Assembly: GCF_023898315.1 (NCBI RefSeq)
Contig: NC_064616.1
Span: 291,985,205-292,049,204 of the forward strand
Direction of reading: 5' to 3'
DNA: 64,000 nucleotides
From: Schistocerca nitens
Taxonomy: Eukaryota > Arthropoda > Insecta > Orthoptera > Acrididae
The notes under the pieces were generated by a model. It ran no database searches. It was not told the origin of the DNA and saw only the letters and a program-made list of their open reading frames with translations. The translations under genes were made by a program, and so were the position numbers. This document shows, one piece after another, positions 1 through 12,989 of this stretch; the first letter of the stretch is position 1; the number at the start of each line of letters is the position of its first letter.

Positions 1-129
1 TCCCACGCGCCATTTGAGAGTGGAATGGTAGAGAAGTAGTATGAAAATGGTTTGATGAATGCTCTGCCAGACACTTGAGTGTGAATTGCAGAGTAACCAT
101 GTAGATGTAGATGTAGATGTAGATGTAGA
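1..129 (+). mobile_element. 3' tail of a CR1-like LINE with (GTAGAT)n
   Basis: The first bases end in about five GTAGAT units (101-129), preceded by a stretch of the type 'gaatgctctgccagacactt...gcagagtaaccat'. The same hexamer-like tail type is hinted at near 34.5 kb (cgcaaagtataggtgtagat) and 62.2 kb, where LINE coding sequence sits just upstream. No coding sequence survives in this piece. Assignment to a LINE 3' end is from recalled insect repeats. Confidence 0.5.
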
Positions 130-1554
130 ATCCTCATATATGGTTGTACAACAAAGACATTAAATACTGATGCCAGTACTGAATTCATTGTAACACCTTT
201 GTCACAAGCTGTTGTCAATAGCCAGAATAGTAAAGTTTGCAATTTTACACAGTGGAAGAAGCAGCCTGAATGTAGGTAATTAACAATTCTGCATAACGAA
301 CTTGCTGCTATCATACTTTCTCCTGTGTTGGTTAGTGAGGCTGTTTTCTGTGACTGCTGGGCGCTCAAACTAATTGTTTTTATGTGGTGGGAATGTTATC
401 TACAACAATTAACAAGAATGTGTCTATTTGGTTACAAAATGAACGATCAGAGATTTTGGTCATCACAGAAAATAGTTTCATAAGGGCACACACAACAAAG
501 TTTGCCCATACCAAGACCTTTAACATGCTTCAAATTATTGTGATTTTATAACTGTAGAGACACTTGAAATCAATTCATCTTCCACAAATTTCTAAAGGGA
601 TATTGAGTGTGTCTTGTGTGTGATTTGGAACTGCATTCTCAGAAGATAGCAAAGAGTGCAAAGTAAACCCAAAAGCTTTCCTGAGAGTGCTGTAGTCTTA
701 GGTTGCTGGTTTGAAGTCAAGCTTTAACAGCTCTTGGTCATGACAAATTGCGATCTAAAACATGGAGATTTGAGTTTCACTTTCAATTGGATACCACTAT
801 AGCAGCATTCAGTAGTAATTATAGCTGTGGCTAACACAATTAGATTCATGGGACACATTTCTGTAATTGGATTCTATCCTGTGGCAATATGGGTAGTGTT
901 AATAACTCCCAGAAGCTTGAGAAATAATTTTAGATTGACATGGTTATTCTGCTAAGAATATTTTGACATTGCCTCTCATTTTATGAAATTAGACAGACAA
1001 AAATTTGAAAACAATAAATGATGACATAAAATAATTGTAAAATGTTACCCAGAAATCTTAGGTACCAGTCTTTTACAAAATTTCAGACTTTTCTAAAATA
1101 TATAATTTTGTAATTCCAAGAACCATATGATGGAGAATAACTAATAATAAATTGATTTCAGCTACTTAATCATAGTCAGTGGAAACATAATGAAGATGAA
1201 TTTGAACTAAACAGTCTATGCACTCTAATCAAAAGTAAAATTGAAGTTTCTCTGGAAATTGAGATTGATGGCATCAGAAATTTCCAACCAAGTTGTGTTG
1301 TTAGTTATGAAGTTGGTTAAAGTACACAGGAATCTTTTTTTATTCTTTGTTAAGTTGCTGAGAATAACTGTGAAGGCTATCAGACTAAAAGTACAAATAT
1401 TGCTAAGTAGAAGAAATATCAGTTTGAAAGTGTAAAACAGAAAGCAAAATTTTTATATTTGTTTCCAGTGGAAAATAACCATTATTTAGAATTAATTACA
1501 AAGAATGACTAAAAATAGCTACATAAAAGAGAGAATGTACAGTAACAAACATAC
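130..1554. other. AT-rich intron of the minus-strand gene, nothing recognised
   Basis: No open frame of interest and no repeat I recognise. It lies beyond the donor at 1555, so it should be intron. CpG is very scarce. Confidence 0.4.
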
Positions 1555-2699
1555 TTCTCTATTGAGCAAGTATCAGTACCACTCCTTGTTGAGATGAAGC
1601 TTGTCATAGCACTATCTGCACCATCTATGAGAAAATCATCTTTCGCAAAATCCTCTTCCATTTGAAGCTCTGCTTCCATGTCCATTTCCAATGTTTCCAA
1701 TGTATGCATAAAGTCACCGTCAAGTTTAGTGTTACCATTTTCTTCTGTGAACTCTGTTAAATCATCATCCCATTCCAAGTGCGCCATCAAGTCATCTTCA
1801 CTTGCAGCAGTTGTTATACCTGTATTTTCATTTACTTTTATAGACTGACGATAGAGTAAATAATCTGCATCATTACATTTGGCACTTCCTTCCTCATTAT
1901 TTATGCCAGTTTTGATATAGTTGCTAGCACTATTTAGTCCTTCTGATTCACTAACACACATATTTTTTGAATTACTAGGTGATTCACAAACTTCTGTACT
2001 TATTACATGATTTGGAGAATCCCACTCAAATGACTCAGCTGATCCAAAGCTTCCTTGTTTATTATCAGTATTTAGACATGCATCAGAAAGTTCAGAAGAT
2101 GTGCTATTGTTTATAACAGTAAGGCTGTATAGTCCTGCAAAGCAGGCCCGTGCTCGCTGCTCTTTGACATTTTCTGCTTCCTCTTCAGGAAGAGCATCTT
2201 TTATATCTTGATCACAAGTTGCTCCCCCTTTCATTAAGCTGGACATGCCAGGTAAATTTCTATTGCATTTAATTGTCTCAAAGTCTTCACTCATGTTGTC
2301 ACAGTTACTTTTTATCTGATTAATTACCTGCTGTATGCCTTCAAAACGAACCATTGTACTTGTTCCCAAAGAAATTTCTGGTAAAGATAAATCTAAGCTA
2401 AGTTCTGAGCAGACACTATCCAATGACCCTTCACTTGGCATCCCCTTGGAGAATCCAAGTGAGTCATATGATTCATCTCTAATTAAATGAGGGGTATCTG
2501 TCACAGTTTCTCCACAAATTCTATCTGTATGCAATGGAATTTCATGACAGGCTTGACAATAAAAATCTTTATCTTCAGAAAAAGATATTAGCATTGGTTC
2601 CTCTTTTGACTTCAAAAGTTGTACTTGCATTGATTGGCATTTTCCTATTTCTCTTGAACTCGGTGTATCCTGAGGAATGTGACTTCCTACAACAGCAAC
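1555..2699 (-). CDS. Large acidic Ser-rich exon of the unknown minus-strand gene (exon D)
   Basis: The longest exon seen: 1145 bp, 381 full codons, no stops. The acceptor is a T-rich tract ending AATTACAG, and the coding frame is open directly from it in phase 0 (VAVVGSHIPQDTPSS...). The donor is GAGAA/GTATGT, leaving in phase 2, so the gene continues left of the window. The protein is Ser-, Asp- and Glu-rich with no clear globular domain: a CxxC pair near the start (FYCQACHE), a run of DxLSLPEISLG type, and a strongly acidic last third (EDDLMAHLEWDDDLTEF, then alternating E/D/L/M). It looks like a disordered scaffold or adaptor region. CpG is nearly absent, as in the flanking introns. Identity unknown. 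Confidence 0.6.
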
Positions 2700-4861
2700 C
2701 TGTAATTAATAAAGAAAAATAAGGTATATTTAGGAAATATTTAAAAACTACCTTTAATCTACTGACAAATATTTGGAAACCTGGAAATGAAACATTAATT
2801 ATCAAGTGACTCTCAGTGGTATAAATCTATGCTGGCTTGATTAAACCATTCTCAGTTATCCTTTCAATAAACTTTTTCTATTTAAAATCAGAACATGACA
2901 CTAAAAACTAAATTTTATTAGGCTGGCATAAATTAGTTTGGTTTTTCTCATCAAATGCCCCTTTTTTTAAACTCGTGAAAAAAAAAACAGCTCTGATTTT
3001 AAGATATGAGATTTCTGCATTCCCTTTTTTTTGTCATTTGTGCTTAAACAAAAATCATTGAAAGCTTTGGAGGCAATGGCATTTCATCTGATTTTTGGCC
3101 ATTTCTAAATGGTCATATTTTCCTTCATTACAATTGATGAAGACACTTACTTACCAAACCAACACAATATGGCACTACTAATAAAGCAGACAGTAAGATT
3201 ATGACACCTCAAGCATCAAAACTGTGAACTTCATGTTTAAAGCAAAAAATGAAATGTGAAAGCCATTAAAAGTAAAATACACTCATTCAACTCATTCAGA
3301 ATTCTAGACCACAAGACACACTAGAAGTTAGGATGGAACAGGCACCAACAACAGGATACATGTACATGTTGTTACAGTGTATCAGTAGGAGAGGAAGCTG
3401 ATGAGTAAAAATTTAGAAAGGACAAATTATCAATACAGGCATAAGTGAAAATGGTAGATAGCCATAGGAATCCTAATAAATACACAGATGTTAGAAAATC
3501 AGTTCATAGAATCTGAAGCATGAAAAAAGACATGAAATGGCAAACAGTGTAAAACAATAGAAATGAAGAGTAAAAAGAGATACTGAATACACTTGACTAC
3601 AGACAATTAAGCTGAGCACCAAATAGGGTAAACAAACAATGCTGATGAGAAATAAGAGGCATACAAAAAAGAAGATATGGGTATAAGTTGAAGCATAAGG
3701 TGGAGGGAATGCAAACAAGTGCTGAAAATAAACTTCAAACAAGTGAATATCTCAAGAGTTGAGAGTGGGAGAAAATATTTTTCATGGTTCTTTTTGTACA
3801 AAAGTCACCCAAGTGCTTAAACTGTGTTACACGGTTTGTATTGTTCGTCCATTCATTCTGGTTGAAAGCCAAGTGATCTTTATGCTAATACTGGTAGTTG
3901 AATGGGTCATGCCAAATTGACTACTGAATAGTTCTCACACATGAGATTTATAACATAGGAGCTTCAACAGAGTTGTTCTGTTTAATGAATTAAGTTAAAT
4001 GGTGATGGGGGTGGTTTTACATCATGACAATTCCTCTTCCCTAATTTCTGCTCCATTCACGTACTTTTCTGTCTAAGTATAGCACTGATTTCCCATAAAT
4101 ATGATTTCAGTCTGTTACTCTCTACTATTAGTCCTTACATTAATATCTATGGCTATGACTCTCTCAACCCTTGTGCCCTGAGTGAATTTGTTATCTGTGA
4201 CTTATTTTACTATTTACCACTCATTTTCTTTCCCTCTTTCTTGTACTGGCTTTTGAAAAGGAATCTTTAAGTAAAGAGAGCCTGAGTTTCTACTAATTTT
4301 TTTCCCCTTTATATGTTGAAATCTACAAAAAGAAATCTCAAAGTTTCCAAAGCTTCAACACTATTTGGTCCATTACTAAATGTTTTTAAGCATTTTCCAA
4401 TCAATGTTCTTTTTATAGATGATGCAGCTCCATTAAATTCTTATGATATGATCATTTTATATCTGAAGTGGTTGGTTTTATGTCCCTTTGACTTGTCATC
4501 TCTGAGCTACAGAAAAGTAGCAATAATTTTGTAAATATTGGTTTACATAAAAATTTTATATTACTTTTCAGTTTCCTTTCCATGTCATCTGTATATCCTT
4601 TGGTTTTTTGTACATATCAAAATCTCACCCTGCATATAACCCATACAGTCTTTTTACTGTTATAAACAACACATACCATATGTTCAACTGTTTACTATTT
4701 GTACACACAATGTAGAAACTGCTAGGGTGGCATATCTTGTTCATTGCATTGATTCTTAAAGAGTTGCACTGTTAGAAACACACATATAATTTACTGTAAA
4801 AACCAAGTGTCTGAATGGCCCAATGTCTTATATATAAGGGCCTGTACTTAACAAATGGTAG
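2700..4861. other. Intron sequence, nothing recognised
   Basis: AT-rich and CpG-poor sequence between the 2.7-kb exon and the first transposon remnant. Open frames here are short and of biased composition. No RNA gene or recognised repeat seen. Confidence 0.4.
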
Positions 4862-5149
4862 CACACTGATCAGCCAGAATATTAATTTGGTCAACTGCAT
4901 AGCTGTGCAGGTATTATAAACTTTATTTTTATGGGCACAGAGGTGAAAGGCACCACATGTCCTCAATGACATCTCAGATCTGTTTGGTACATGGCAAGTT
5001 ATCTGGCAAAACTAGAATTCATCATTATGCTCTCAAACTACTGCAGCATAATTCTGATTCTGTGGCATGGATACGTGTCCTACTGAAAAATGACATATCT
5101 GATGGGAAAGACATCATAGAAAAGATGCAAATGGTCAGCAATAATATCA
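4862..5149 (-). mobile_element. Tc1-like transposon end, cut by a gypsy element
   Basis: Begins with a terminal inverted repeat of the type CACTGATCAGCCAGAATATT, the same end seen inverted at 25.27-25.29 kb. The following sequence resembles the 3' antisense part of that Tc1-like family (a stretch on degraded transposase reading right to left). It stops where the gypsy LTR starts near 5150. Its other half was not located. CpGs are almost gone, consistent with age or methylation. Confidence 0.45.
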
Positions 5150-5498
5150 CATCTAAGCCACAATCAATTACGAGTACAAAGGCAGGGTCATCGAAGATGT
5201 TCAACAGTTAGTTAGATTTATTACTGACATTAGTGTACAACCATAACAGAACTGACCTCCTGGATTGCGAGTGCAGCTATTCATTACAAACACTGAATAC
5301 TTCAGAATGCTGCTACTAACACAGACATTGAATGTTCCACAATATACAAACATAATGAACATAAGATATTTCAAAAACTTCCCATAAATGATTAAATCTA
5401 AATATCAAATAATTCCTGGCAGTTGGGTTCAAATTGGCAACCTGCAGCACACCAGGCAACAACACTAACCATTACATTGTGCAGCATGCATCACAGAC
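5150..5498 (-). repeat. 3' LTR of the gypsy element
   Basis: Aligns by eye with 8771-9132: shared blocks include cacaatcaatt, a tttattactgaca motif, cagaactgac, gagtgcagctatt, and gcagcatgca at the far end. The copies differ at many positions, indicating an old insertion. Edges are approximate because the terminal bases have diverged. Confidence 0.65.
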
Positions 5499-7855
5499 TC
5501 ATGGCATTGCTCCTTCTCCTCAAACAACTGTGAGTCACAGTTTCAGAAGATCTCACTGAAGCCAACTATGATAGCCTGGGTGAGATAGTCAGTACAGACT
5601 ATTACCATCAATTCCCATTTGTTGACTTCAGAGACCTCCCCAAGAGACTGATTCAAATCCTGTGGAATGGTGCTGCCACAGATGGAATTGGTATCAGTTG
5701 CCGTGGAGGTAATTGCGACATGAGCTCCCATCAGTGGCATTCCTTACAGTCACTCACATAGTGTCTAATGGATCAGTAGAGACCTGGACAGCAGCACCTG
5801 AATCTTATTCTGCCTAGAGTCTTCACAGTTTTCACAAACACCACATGCCCGGACATTGCAGCATCTTGGAAATACTTCAGGACAGCTGGCCGCAGATGGG
5901 CTGGGATGATAAGCAACCATTTTCACCCTGCTGGATCATAGTTCCTCTTATACAATACTCTATTAATTAATTGTAATTCTCCTTTGGTGAGTTCCTCCTT
6001 CTTCCATGCTTCTATGGTTTCCAGCAGTGTTGGCCCTTCCCTCTGTGTAGTAGCAATGCCATTTAAAGCAGCAATGATTGAGATTTCACCTGTGCTTCCG
6101 TGTGCTGCCAAACAATTCCTTGAAAAACAGTCACCATTGCCATTGTTGTGTTCCTGCACATGTTTGTATGCCATTGTGATATCATACCCATCAAGCTTTC
6201 AGTGCCCATCCCACAAGTCAACCCAACAGATCATTCAGGCTTGTCAGCCAGCATAGGGAATGGTGGTCTGTCACAATGAAGAATGGTCTGCAAGATAATA
6301 TGGTCAGAACTTGTCGACGGATGAAAGAACTGTAAGGAACTCTTTCTTAGTTGCAGAAAGTGGTACATCTCAGATTTGTAGAGTACTCTGGAAGCATAAG
6401 CTGTCACCTTTTCAGCACCTTTCTGAATTTTTACCTAATCACAAAACCACTAGTGTCAGTGGGAAGTTTTGTCTTGGCATTCTTGCCATATAATTCTAAA
6501 ATTGGAGAAGATATAAGAACTCCTTCAGCACAAGGAAACATCTTTCTTATACCCCATTCTAGGAAAATTTGGCATTTCTCTGCATTAGTTCTTGCAAGGA
6601 ATGTACCTTGCTACAGAAGATCTTTATAAAATACTGGTAGTGTGAGTACATTCTGAGAAATTGTGCCAAAGGGTCAAAAAATCTGTGACTTCTCTTATTT
6701 TCTCTGGATTGGGACCGATCCATCACTATTCACTAGAGACCCCAAGAGTTTTATTTCTTGGTTGGTGAAGAGATTCAGGCAGAGGCCTGCAGTCTGAACA
6801 CACTTAAACACAGTTGTAAGGTGGGCTAGATGTTCTTCAAAGTCTTTGAAAAACTGACAATGTCATCCACACAGCAAAGACATGTCATCCATTTAAGGTG
6901 TCAAAGCATGTTGCCCATCATATGTTCAAAGGTAGCTGGAGTGTTACACAGTCCAAATGGCATAACTTTAAGCTCATATTTTAGTGACCGATCTCATCAA
7001 TCTCAATTTGTCAGTAGCCTGTCTACATGTTGATAGTGGAGAAATACTTTGCTCCTTTCAAGCAGACTAGGATGTCATCAATACACAGCAGTCAATAGAC
7101 ATCTTTTATCATGATTTTGTTCAGTTGTTGGTAGGGCACAAAGATGCCATGTGCTGTCCTTCACAAAGATCACAGGAGAGGACCAAGGATTCTCTGAAGG
7201 TTCAATGATGTAATTTTGCAGCATCTTCTCCATTTCCTCCATGCTTGTCCATCGTTCAATGCTGACATTCTGTATGATTGCAGGCTAATTCATGGATAAT
7301 TCCCAGTGTTGTGTTTTGCTGTAGGCCACTTGGTCTGTGTTTTCTCCACTCTGGATTTGAAAGCATCTGAAAATTGATGCAGAATGGTTATCACTCACCA
7401 ACATTGCTCCTCAGTCAGGCCAGATCCTATTGGCAGTTCAATAGTAGCTTAAGCCCCTGCATTGTTTGTGATGGTAACATAGCATGATTCTTCACCAATG
7501 ATGCTAAGGTGCCCTGACTGAACTTATTTTGATATCCCTACACACATCTTTTAGGGATGAATTGTGGCTGCTCATGATAATTAGTGATCCAAAGTTCTTC
7601 TTGACCACCTACAATGCTTATGATCATTACTGGCATGTAGCTTTCTTTTGTGAGCCCGAGTTGCCTTTAGTACTTGACAATAGCTTCACGGTTGAACTGA
7701 GTATCTTGATTGATGACTGGAACGCATCTTACTGATGATAGTAGGATAACAATGTCTTCAACAGGAAACAACCATCCAGAACAACCTTTGCTATTTATGC
7801 TTCTTGGAATAACTTCTTCAATCTGGAACTCAGATCTCCCACAATCTATAACTGT

Positions 7856-8221
7856 CTATGATACCTGCAAGAAGCCCCATCTGAGAATAACATTATGACT
7901 ACATTCTGATAAAATGGAAAATTCTAAGGGTTGTCCTCTGACAATGGAAGTTATTTTCGCAATACATGTAACTGGCAGCTGGATGTATTTCCCATTTGTG
8001 ACTTTCATCACAATTGCTTTTGAATCACAGAACATAGTCTTCTTTAGCTGATGAAAATAAGCACCCAACATTACAGGAAAAAAAAGGCCTGAGTCAAACA
8101 GTACCCTGACAGGTTGGCCATTGAAGGTCACACCAATGAGATTCCCTGACATCTTGGTGATTTTTGATCCACGGAGAATTTGCGTCTGGGGCAGTCTCAC
8201 CTCCAAAGATGGTCGCCTCAC
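7856..8221 (-). pseudogene. Gypsy aspartic protease remnant
   Basis: A 121-codon open stretch reading GVTFNGQPVRVLFDSG and later FSILSECSHNVILRWGFL. The LFDSG motif corresponds to the retropepsin active-site L-x-DSG. The C-terminal CSHDVILGWDFL-like motif is typical of gypsy elements of arthropods. Downstream frames are broken, so it is part of a dead polyprotein. Confidence 0.65.
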
Positions 8222-8770
8222 TTAGTTTTCCAGAAGTCTGTGGTTAGGTGAATGGCTGGTACCTCTATACAGGGGTGAGGAAGGCCATCATATGTTTGGC
8301 AGTATCCTCTTCCAGGGTATGGTGATGGACTTCATCCCACAGGTCAGTTATAATCAACTGCAGCTGATTTGTGTCAATAGGACTGTTGTGATGGTGGCAT
8401 AGTAGACACTGCAAACTCAACTTCCTTCTCTGCAGTAGCATACAATATGTCATGGGCATCTGCACTGGAAATACACTCACAAGTTGTCCTCTGTCTTCCA
8501 AATGTCTGTTCTTTTGCTGGGCATTATACTTGGTGTAGAAGTTGGTTGTACCTGTATCGGACAGATACTGGATTGTCATTTAATGATTGTGGTGTTAGTC
8601 TGAGTTGAGCAAGTCCATTCTTCCTGCCACATATGGGTGGTGGCAGAGATTGGTGATAAAGACTGATAAAACACTTCTTTAACATTCTCTAATACCTCCT
8701 GGCCAATTGGGTCAAAAGGTACTGGATCAAGAAATAGTGGGACCAATATCCAGCATCTCCAAGAATGTCA

Positions 8771-9132
8771 TGTCTAAATCACAATCAATTCTAAATCCAA
8801 AGCCATGGTCATCAATGAAGTTCAACACTTAGTACTGAAAGTACATTTATTACTGACACCAATGTACAGTTTAAACAGAACTGACTTTCTGAATGGAGAG
8901 TGCAGCTATTGATACAAACATTGAAGACTATGGAATGCTGCTAATTATTAAAATATTGAATATTCCAGACTATACTAACATTATGGTCATAAGACATTTC
9001 AAGAAACTTCCAGAAATGATAAATTCTAAATAACAAATAATTGGTGAGGTCAGGTTTGAATGGGTGGCCAGCAGTGCACCAGCCAGTGATGCTAAGCACT
9101 ACACTACACTACACAGCATGCAGCACAGCTCA
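8771..9132 (-). repeat. 5' LTR of the gypsy element
   Basis: Partner of the repeat at 5150-5498, in the same orientation; it begins TGTCTAAATCACAATC on the plus strand. The copy is slightly longer because of small insertions, including a repeated cactacacta near 9105. Edges are approximate. Confidence 0.65.
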
Positions 9133-10679
9133 CAACAATAACATTGTCTCAATGTGGACACATTTACTCTTACGTGAATTTTGTACAAGGCAATCTATAT
9201 ACACAACCAAAGGGGCTTACTCTGGTTTATGTACAACAAGAGATATATACAGGAGTCTCCTTTGTATTCCCAAAGCACAACACAATGCACATTGTATCAA
9301 AGTTCTGTCCATGACCAACAGACCCATGATATGAAAACCTGAGCCAAGCTGATGGTGAACTCGCCACAGTCTCGAAGGCAACAACCACTAGGGGAGAAGA
9401 CACAAGCAGTTCAAGGTCCAGAATAGTTGTCACTAAGAATATTGGTGGGTTGATGTCCATGGGCATCACTGTGGAAGGCCAAGGCAGGATGAAGCTTGAT
9501 GGAAAATGCATAAGTCACCACAGGACTAGAGGGTCTGCCAGGGTTGGAGAAGCAGGAGGCTACTGACCAGGGTGGCAGAGGCAAAATTGACTTCAATGGC
9601 GCAGGAAAAGTTCATGGGCAGAGGTCACCATATACATCATGGATGAATGGCAAATGGAGATCATCCTGTGGATCCAGGCTGAGTGGTACCTGAACTGATA
9701 AGCACACTCCGGGGTTCCCAATCAGAAGGGAAAGGCCTTAGCACTGAAATGTGCCAGCAAGTGGGTACAGCATATCCAAGAGGGTAGGGTGAAGGTCATC
9801 TGAAGCCACTTGGCCATGCTGCAGCTCCTGATTGGGCTGGCCCTGCAACTGGCTAGAAAACTATAGAGGGCATTAGGAGAATTGTTACACATTTTTTTGG
9901 GTTTAAAAAATATAGATAAAGCATCCTCCACGACTGTTGTAAGCCAGGGGAAAGGGTGTGATATGAAGGAGTTGAGTCCTATTTCACACCAAAGGAGGTT
10001 AATGCCACCCCAATATTAGGTACCAAAGTGCATGGGGTGCCTTCAAGGGAAAAAAAGACTTTTCAAAGGATGTGATAATGGTGGCAGTAGTGACCTGAAA
10101 CATATGGAACTCAAAAGATAAGTGAGAAAAGGAATAGATCATGACTGACCATGTGGACTCCAAAAACAGGTCACCAAATTCTAAGTCATTATGGTCCCAT
10201 GGATCTTGACATTGGACCAGGGAGAGAACAACTGGGATGGTGCAAATTGATAGGCCTGATAGGCAGAACATTGTCAGATCAGGTCCACAATGTCACACCA
10301 AATATTTGGTCAGAATAAGTGTTGCACCAAATTTTTCTCCCAGAAGATGTGCCAGTGGGCAGGGTCCAGTAGATGCAGCACTCATGGTTGATGAGCAAGG
10401 TGTTGTATTGCTGTGTTCCTGCAGGTGGCAGCTCTGACACTGCAGGATTTTAAGGGAAATGGTGAGACAGTTAACTCCAGATGTGAATCAACCTGGATAC
10501 ACCCCATTTAATGTTGGTCTAAGGCCGAGTTAGGTTCTATGCAGAATCAGGACAGTGTGTCTGCATTTGCATATCATGCCACTGTTTGATAGTGGATAGG
10601 ATAACGAAAATTAGACACGTACAGTGCCCAGTGCTGGAGGCAATTGGCAGTCCTGTCCCAGCGGATTAGTGTCAAGGCC
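9133..10679. other. Unassigned intron sequence
   Basis: Moderately GC-rich, no long frame and no protein motif I can name. The composition differs from the AT-rich intron sequence further left, so it may be an old repeat. Nothing more can be supported. Confidence 0.3.
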
Positions 10680-11011
10680 CAGTGTGCCGGCCAGTCTGTG
10701 GATGATTTTTAAGGTGGTTTTCCATCTGCCTTGGTGAATGCGGGCTGGTTCCCCTTATTCCGCCTCAGTTACATTATGTTGGCAATTGCTGTGCAAACAC
10801 TGTCTCCACGTTCGTGTACACCATAATTACTCTACCAAGCAAACACTTGTCTGGTGTGAGATGTTCCCAGGGGGGTTCACTGGGGGCCAAACCACACAAT
10901 AACCCCGGGTTCAGTGTGGGATGGCGGTGGGGTGAGTGGACTGTTGTAGCCTGTTGTAGGGTCGTGAACCTCTGAGGGCTACGGGGGGGATGAAGCCTCT
11001 CCTCCACCATT

Positions 11012-11012
<1 letters not shown>
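10680..11012. repeat. Interspersed repeat followed by a GA microsatellite
   Basis: A GC-rich block (ggttttccatctgcc, ggctggttccccttattc, ggggttcactgggggcc) ending directly at a (GA)n run. I recall this block as a common short interspersed repeat in locust sequences. There is no second copy in the window, so support is recall plus its sharp difference in composition from the surroundings. Confidence 0.4.

Positions 11013-11063
<51 letters not shown>
11013..11063. repeat. (AG)n microsatellite
   Basis: An uninterrupted AG dinucleotide run of about 25 units at the end of the GC-rich repeat. Confidence 0.95.
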
Positions 11064-11066
<3 letters not shown>

Positions 11067-11639
11067 GTGATACACTTTTACTAATGAACCATTCAGTACA
11101 TTTAATCCATTACCTTCTACTCAAGATAAATCTTTTCATTTGTTATTTTTACGCCACACATCAAACATAATAATTCATACTAAAAGACTGTCATTCTACA
11201 CTTTTATTTTTGCACATTTTGAATTTAGTTGTAATAAATACAGACTGAAAAGTTCAAAAGCACTCAGAAATATTAAAACCTTAATTGAAGACTCACAAGC
11301 AATGATATATTGTTCATTACCAAGGATTGCCTTTCTTTATTTAAGTAATGTAGGAAAATTCACTGAAAGTAATGTATTTAAAGAGAAATACTTAAAAACA
11401 AGAATGTAAACAAAGTTGCATAAATCTTCTAGCCTAGAAAGTTTGACAGCAAAATTGAATTAAATGAAAAGGCCACTATTTTCTGAAAATGACATTAAAA
11501 CTTCAGAAAACCTACACACAAATTTCAACTAATTTTAAATTTGAAATTTATGAAACATTCCAGAGGATTATTTTTCTGAATGTTCTGGCACATAATTGGA
11601 AGTTACATACTTGAAGAAGAATATAATAAGTCAAATTCC

Positions 11640-12630
11640 AAGGAAAGCAGGTGCTGACAAGTGTGAATATTTCCGAACTACCAGTTTAATAAGTCATAGT
11701 TGCAAAATACTAACATGAATTCTTTACAGAAGACTGGAAAAACTGATAGAAGCTGACCTGAGGGAAGATCAGTTTGGACTCTGGAGAAATGCAGGAACAC
11801 ACAAGGCAGTACTGACTCTACAACTTATCTTGGAATGTAGGTTAAGGAAAGGCAAACCTTCATTTATACCATTTGTATACTTAGAGAAAGATTTTCACAA
11901 TGTTGACTGTAAAACTCTCTTGAACTTCTGAAGGTAGTGGGGGTAAAATTCCAGGCGCAAAAGGCTATTTACAACTTTTACAGAAACCAGATGGCAGCCA
12001 TGAGTTGAGGGGCGTACAAGGAATGCTGTGGTTGAGAAGGGAGTGTGACATGGTTTTAGCCTATCCTTGACATTAATAACTGACAATGGTTGAAGAAGAG
12101 AGGATATAAAAAGCAGACTGGCAATGGTAAGAAAAGAATTTCTGAAGAAGAAAAATTTGCTAACGTCAAATATAGATTTAAGTGTCAGAAATTCTTTACT
12201 GGAAGTATTTGTGTGGAGTGTAGCCATGTATGGAAGTGAAACATGGATGATACACAGTTATACAAGAAGAGAATAGAAGCTTTTAAAATGTGGCACTTCA
12301 GAGGAATGATAAATATTAGGGGACTATATTGTGTAACTAATGAGGAGGTACTAAATAAAATTGGGAAGAAAAGAAATTTATGGCATAACCTGACTAAAAG
12401 AAGAGATCTTATTCTGAGACATCAAGGGATCACCAAATTAGTACTACAGGGAAGTATGGAGGGTAAAAATTGTAGAGAAAGACCACAAGATGAATACTGT
12501 AAACAGATTCAGAAGGAAGTTGTAGTAGCTACTTGGAGATGAAAAAGTTTACACAGTATAGAGTAGCATGGAGAGCTGCATCAAACCAGTCTTTGGACTG
12601 AAGACAACAACAACAACAACAACAACAACC
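11640..12630 (+). mobile_element. Non-LTR retrotransposon fragment with (CAA)n tail
   Basis: Plus-strand reverse-transcriptase remnants matching the family at 35.2-39.8 kb: KCEYFRTTSLI, EDQFGLWRNAGTHKAVLTLQL, then the C-terminal region SVAMYGSETWMI. It ends with catcaaaccagtctttggactgaagac and a (CAA)n run at 12605-12630. It is interrupted by stops and has an internal deletion between the RT core and the tail region. It sits inside the 11.7-kb intron on the strand opposite to the gene. Confidence 0.7.
12605..12630 (+). repeat. (CAA)n LINE tail
   Basis: A run of eight CAA units at the 3' end of the LINE fragment; this tandem repeat probably comes from reverse transcription of the element's tail. 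Confidence 0.85.
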
Positions 12631-12989
12631 AGAGTTTGCATAAAGCATGCCAGAAGTCAGCTCTTTATCTCATTTTTTATAAGGCATTAATACGCATAAG
12701 AAGCAGCAATTGTTATTTCAAGTTTTCTCTGGCACTTTCTTTGTGAACAGTTCATTTGTAATTCAAATTTTTTGTCAACATATTTTTGGATTAATATATC
12801 ATAACTACCCATGAACTAAAGAATCGCACTAAATTTCAGTCTACACTGAGAATGAACCAATATGTTTAATATTATTACTGCCAAAACATACAATCATCTC
12901 CTAGACAACTAATGCCATTGAAAGGCAAGTAATTTCATGAATTACATACAACAAATTTATTGTAAACATACTTGTAAAACAGGACATTA

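Larger units (their letters stand above)
5150..9132 (-). mobile_element. Decayed Ty3/gypsy LTR retrotransposon
   Basis: Two direct repeats of about 350 bp flank recognisable but broken pol pieces on the minus strand. Order from right to left is gypsy-like: protease near 8.0-8.2 kb with the LFDSG active site and a CSHNVILRWGFL segment; reverse transcriptase near 6.7-7.3 kb with VMPFGLCNTPATF-type sequence and a CVDDI catalytic box; then the integrase zinc-binding region and the start of the catalytic core near 5.5-6.2 kb (NKWELMVIVCTDYLTQA). Many stops and frameshifts interrupt it. The internal part is only about 3.3 kb, so much of gag and integrase is missing. It is not functional. Confidence 0.75.

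Noticed and set aside
101..129. Short tandem array as a possible CRISPR or satellite
   Set aside because: It is a six-base GTAGAT run without spacers, typical of a LINE tail.
1241..1435. Plus-strand open frame in the intron
   Set aside because: Lys- and Leu-rich, starts with TTG, no domain and no splice sites; chance frame in AT-rich DNA.
3491..3801. Hydrophobic minus-strand frames resembling membrane proteins
   Set aside because: Phe/Leu/Ser bias comes from translating A-rich plus-strand sequence; no consistent start or splice context.
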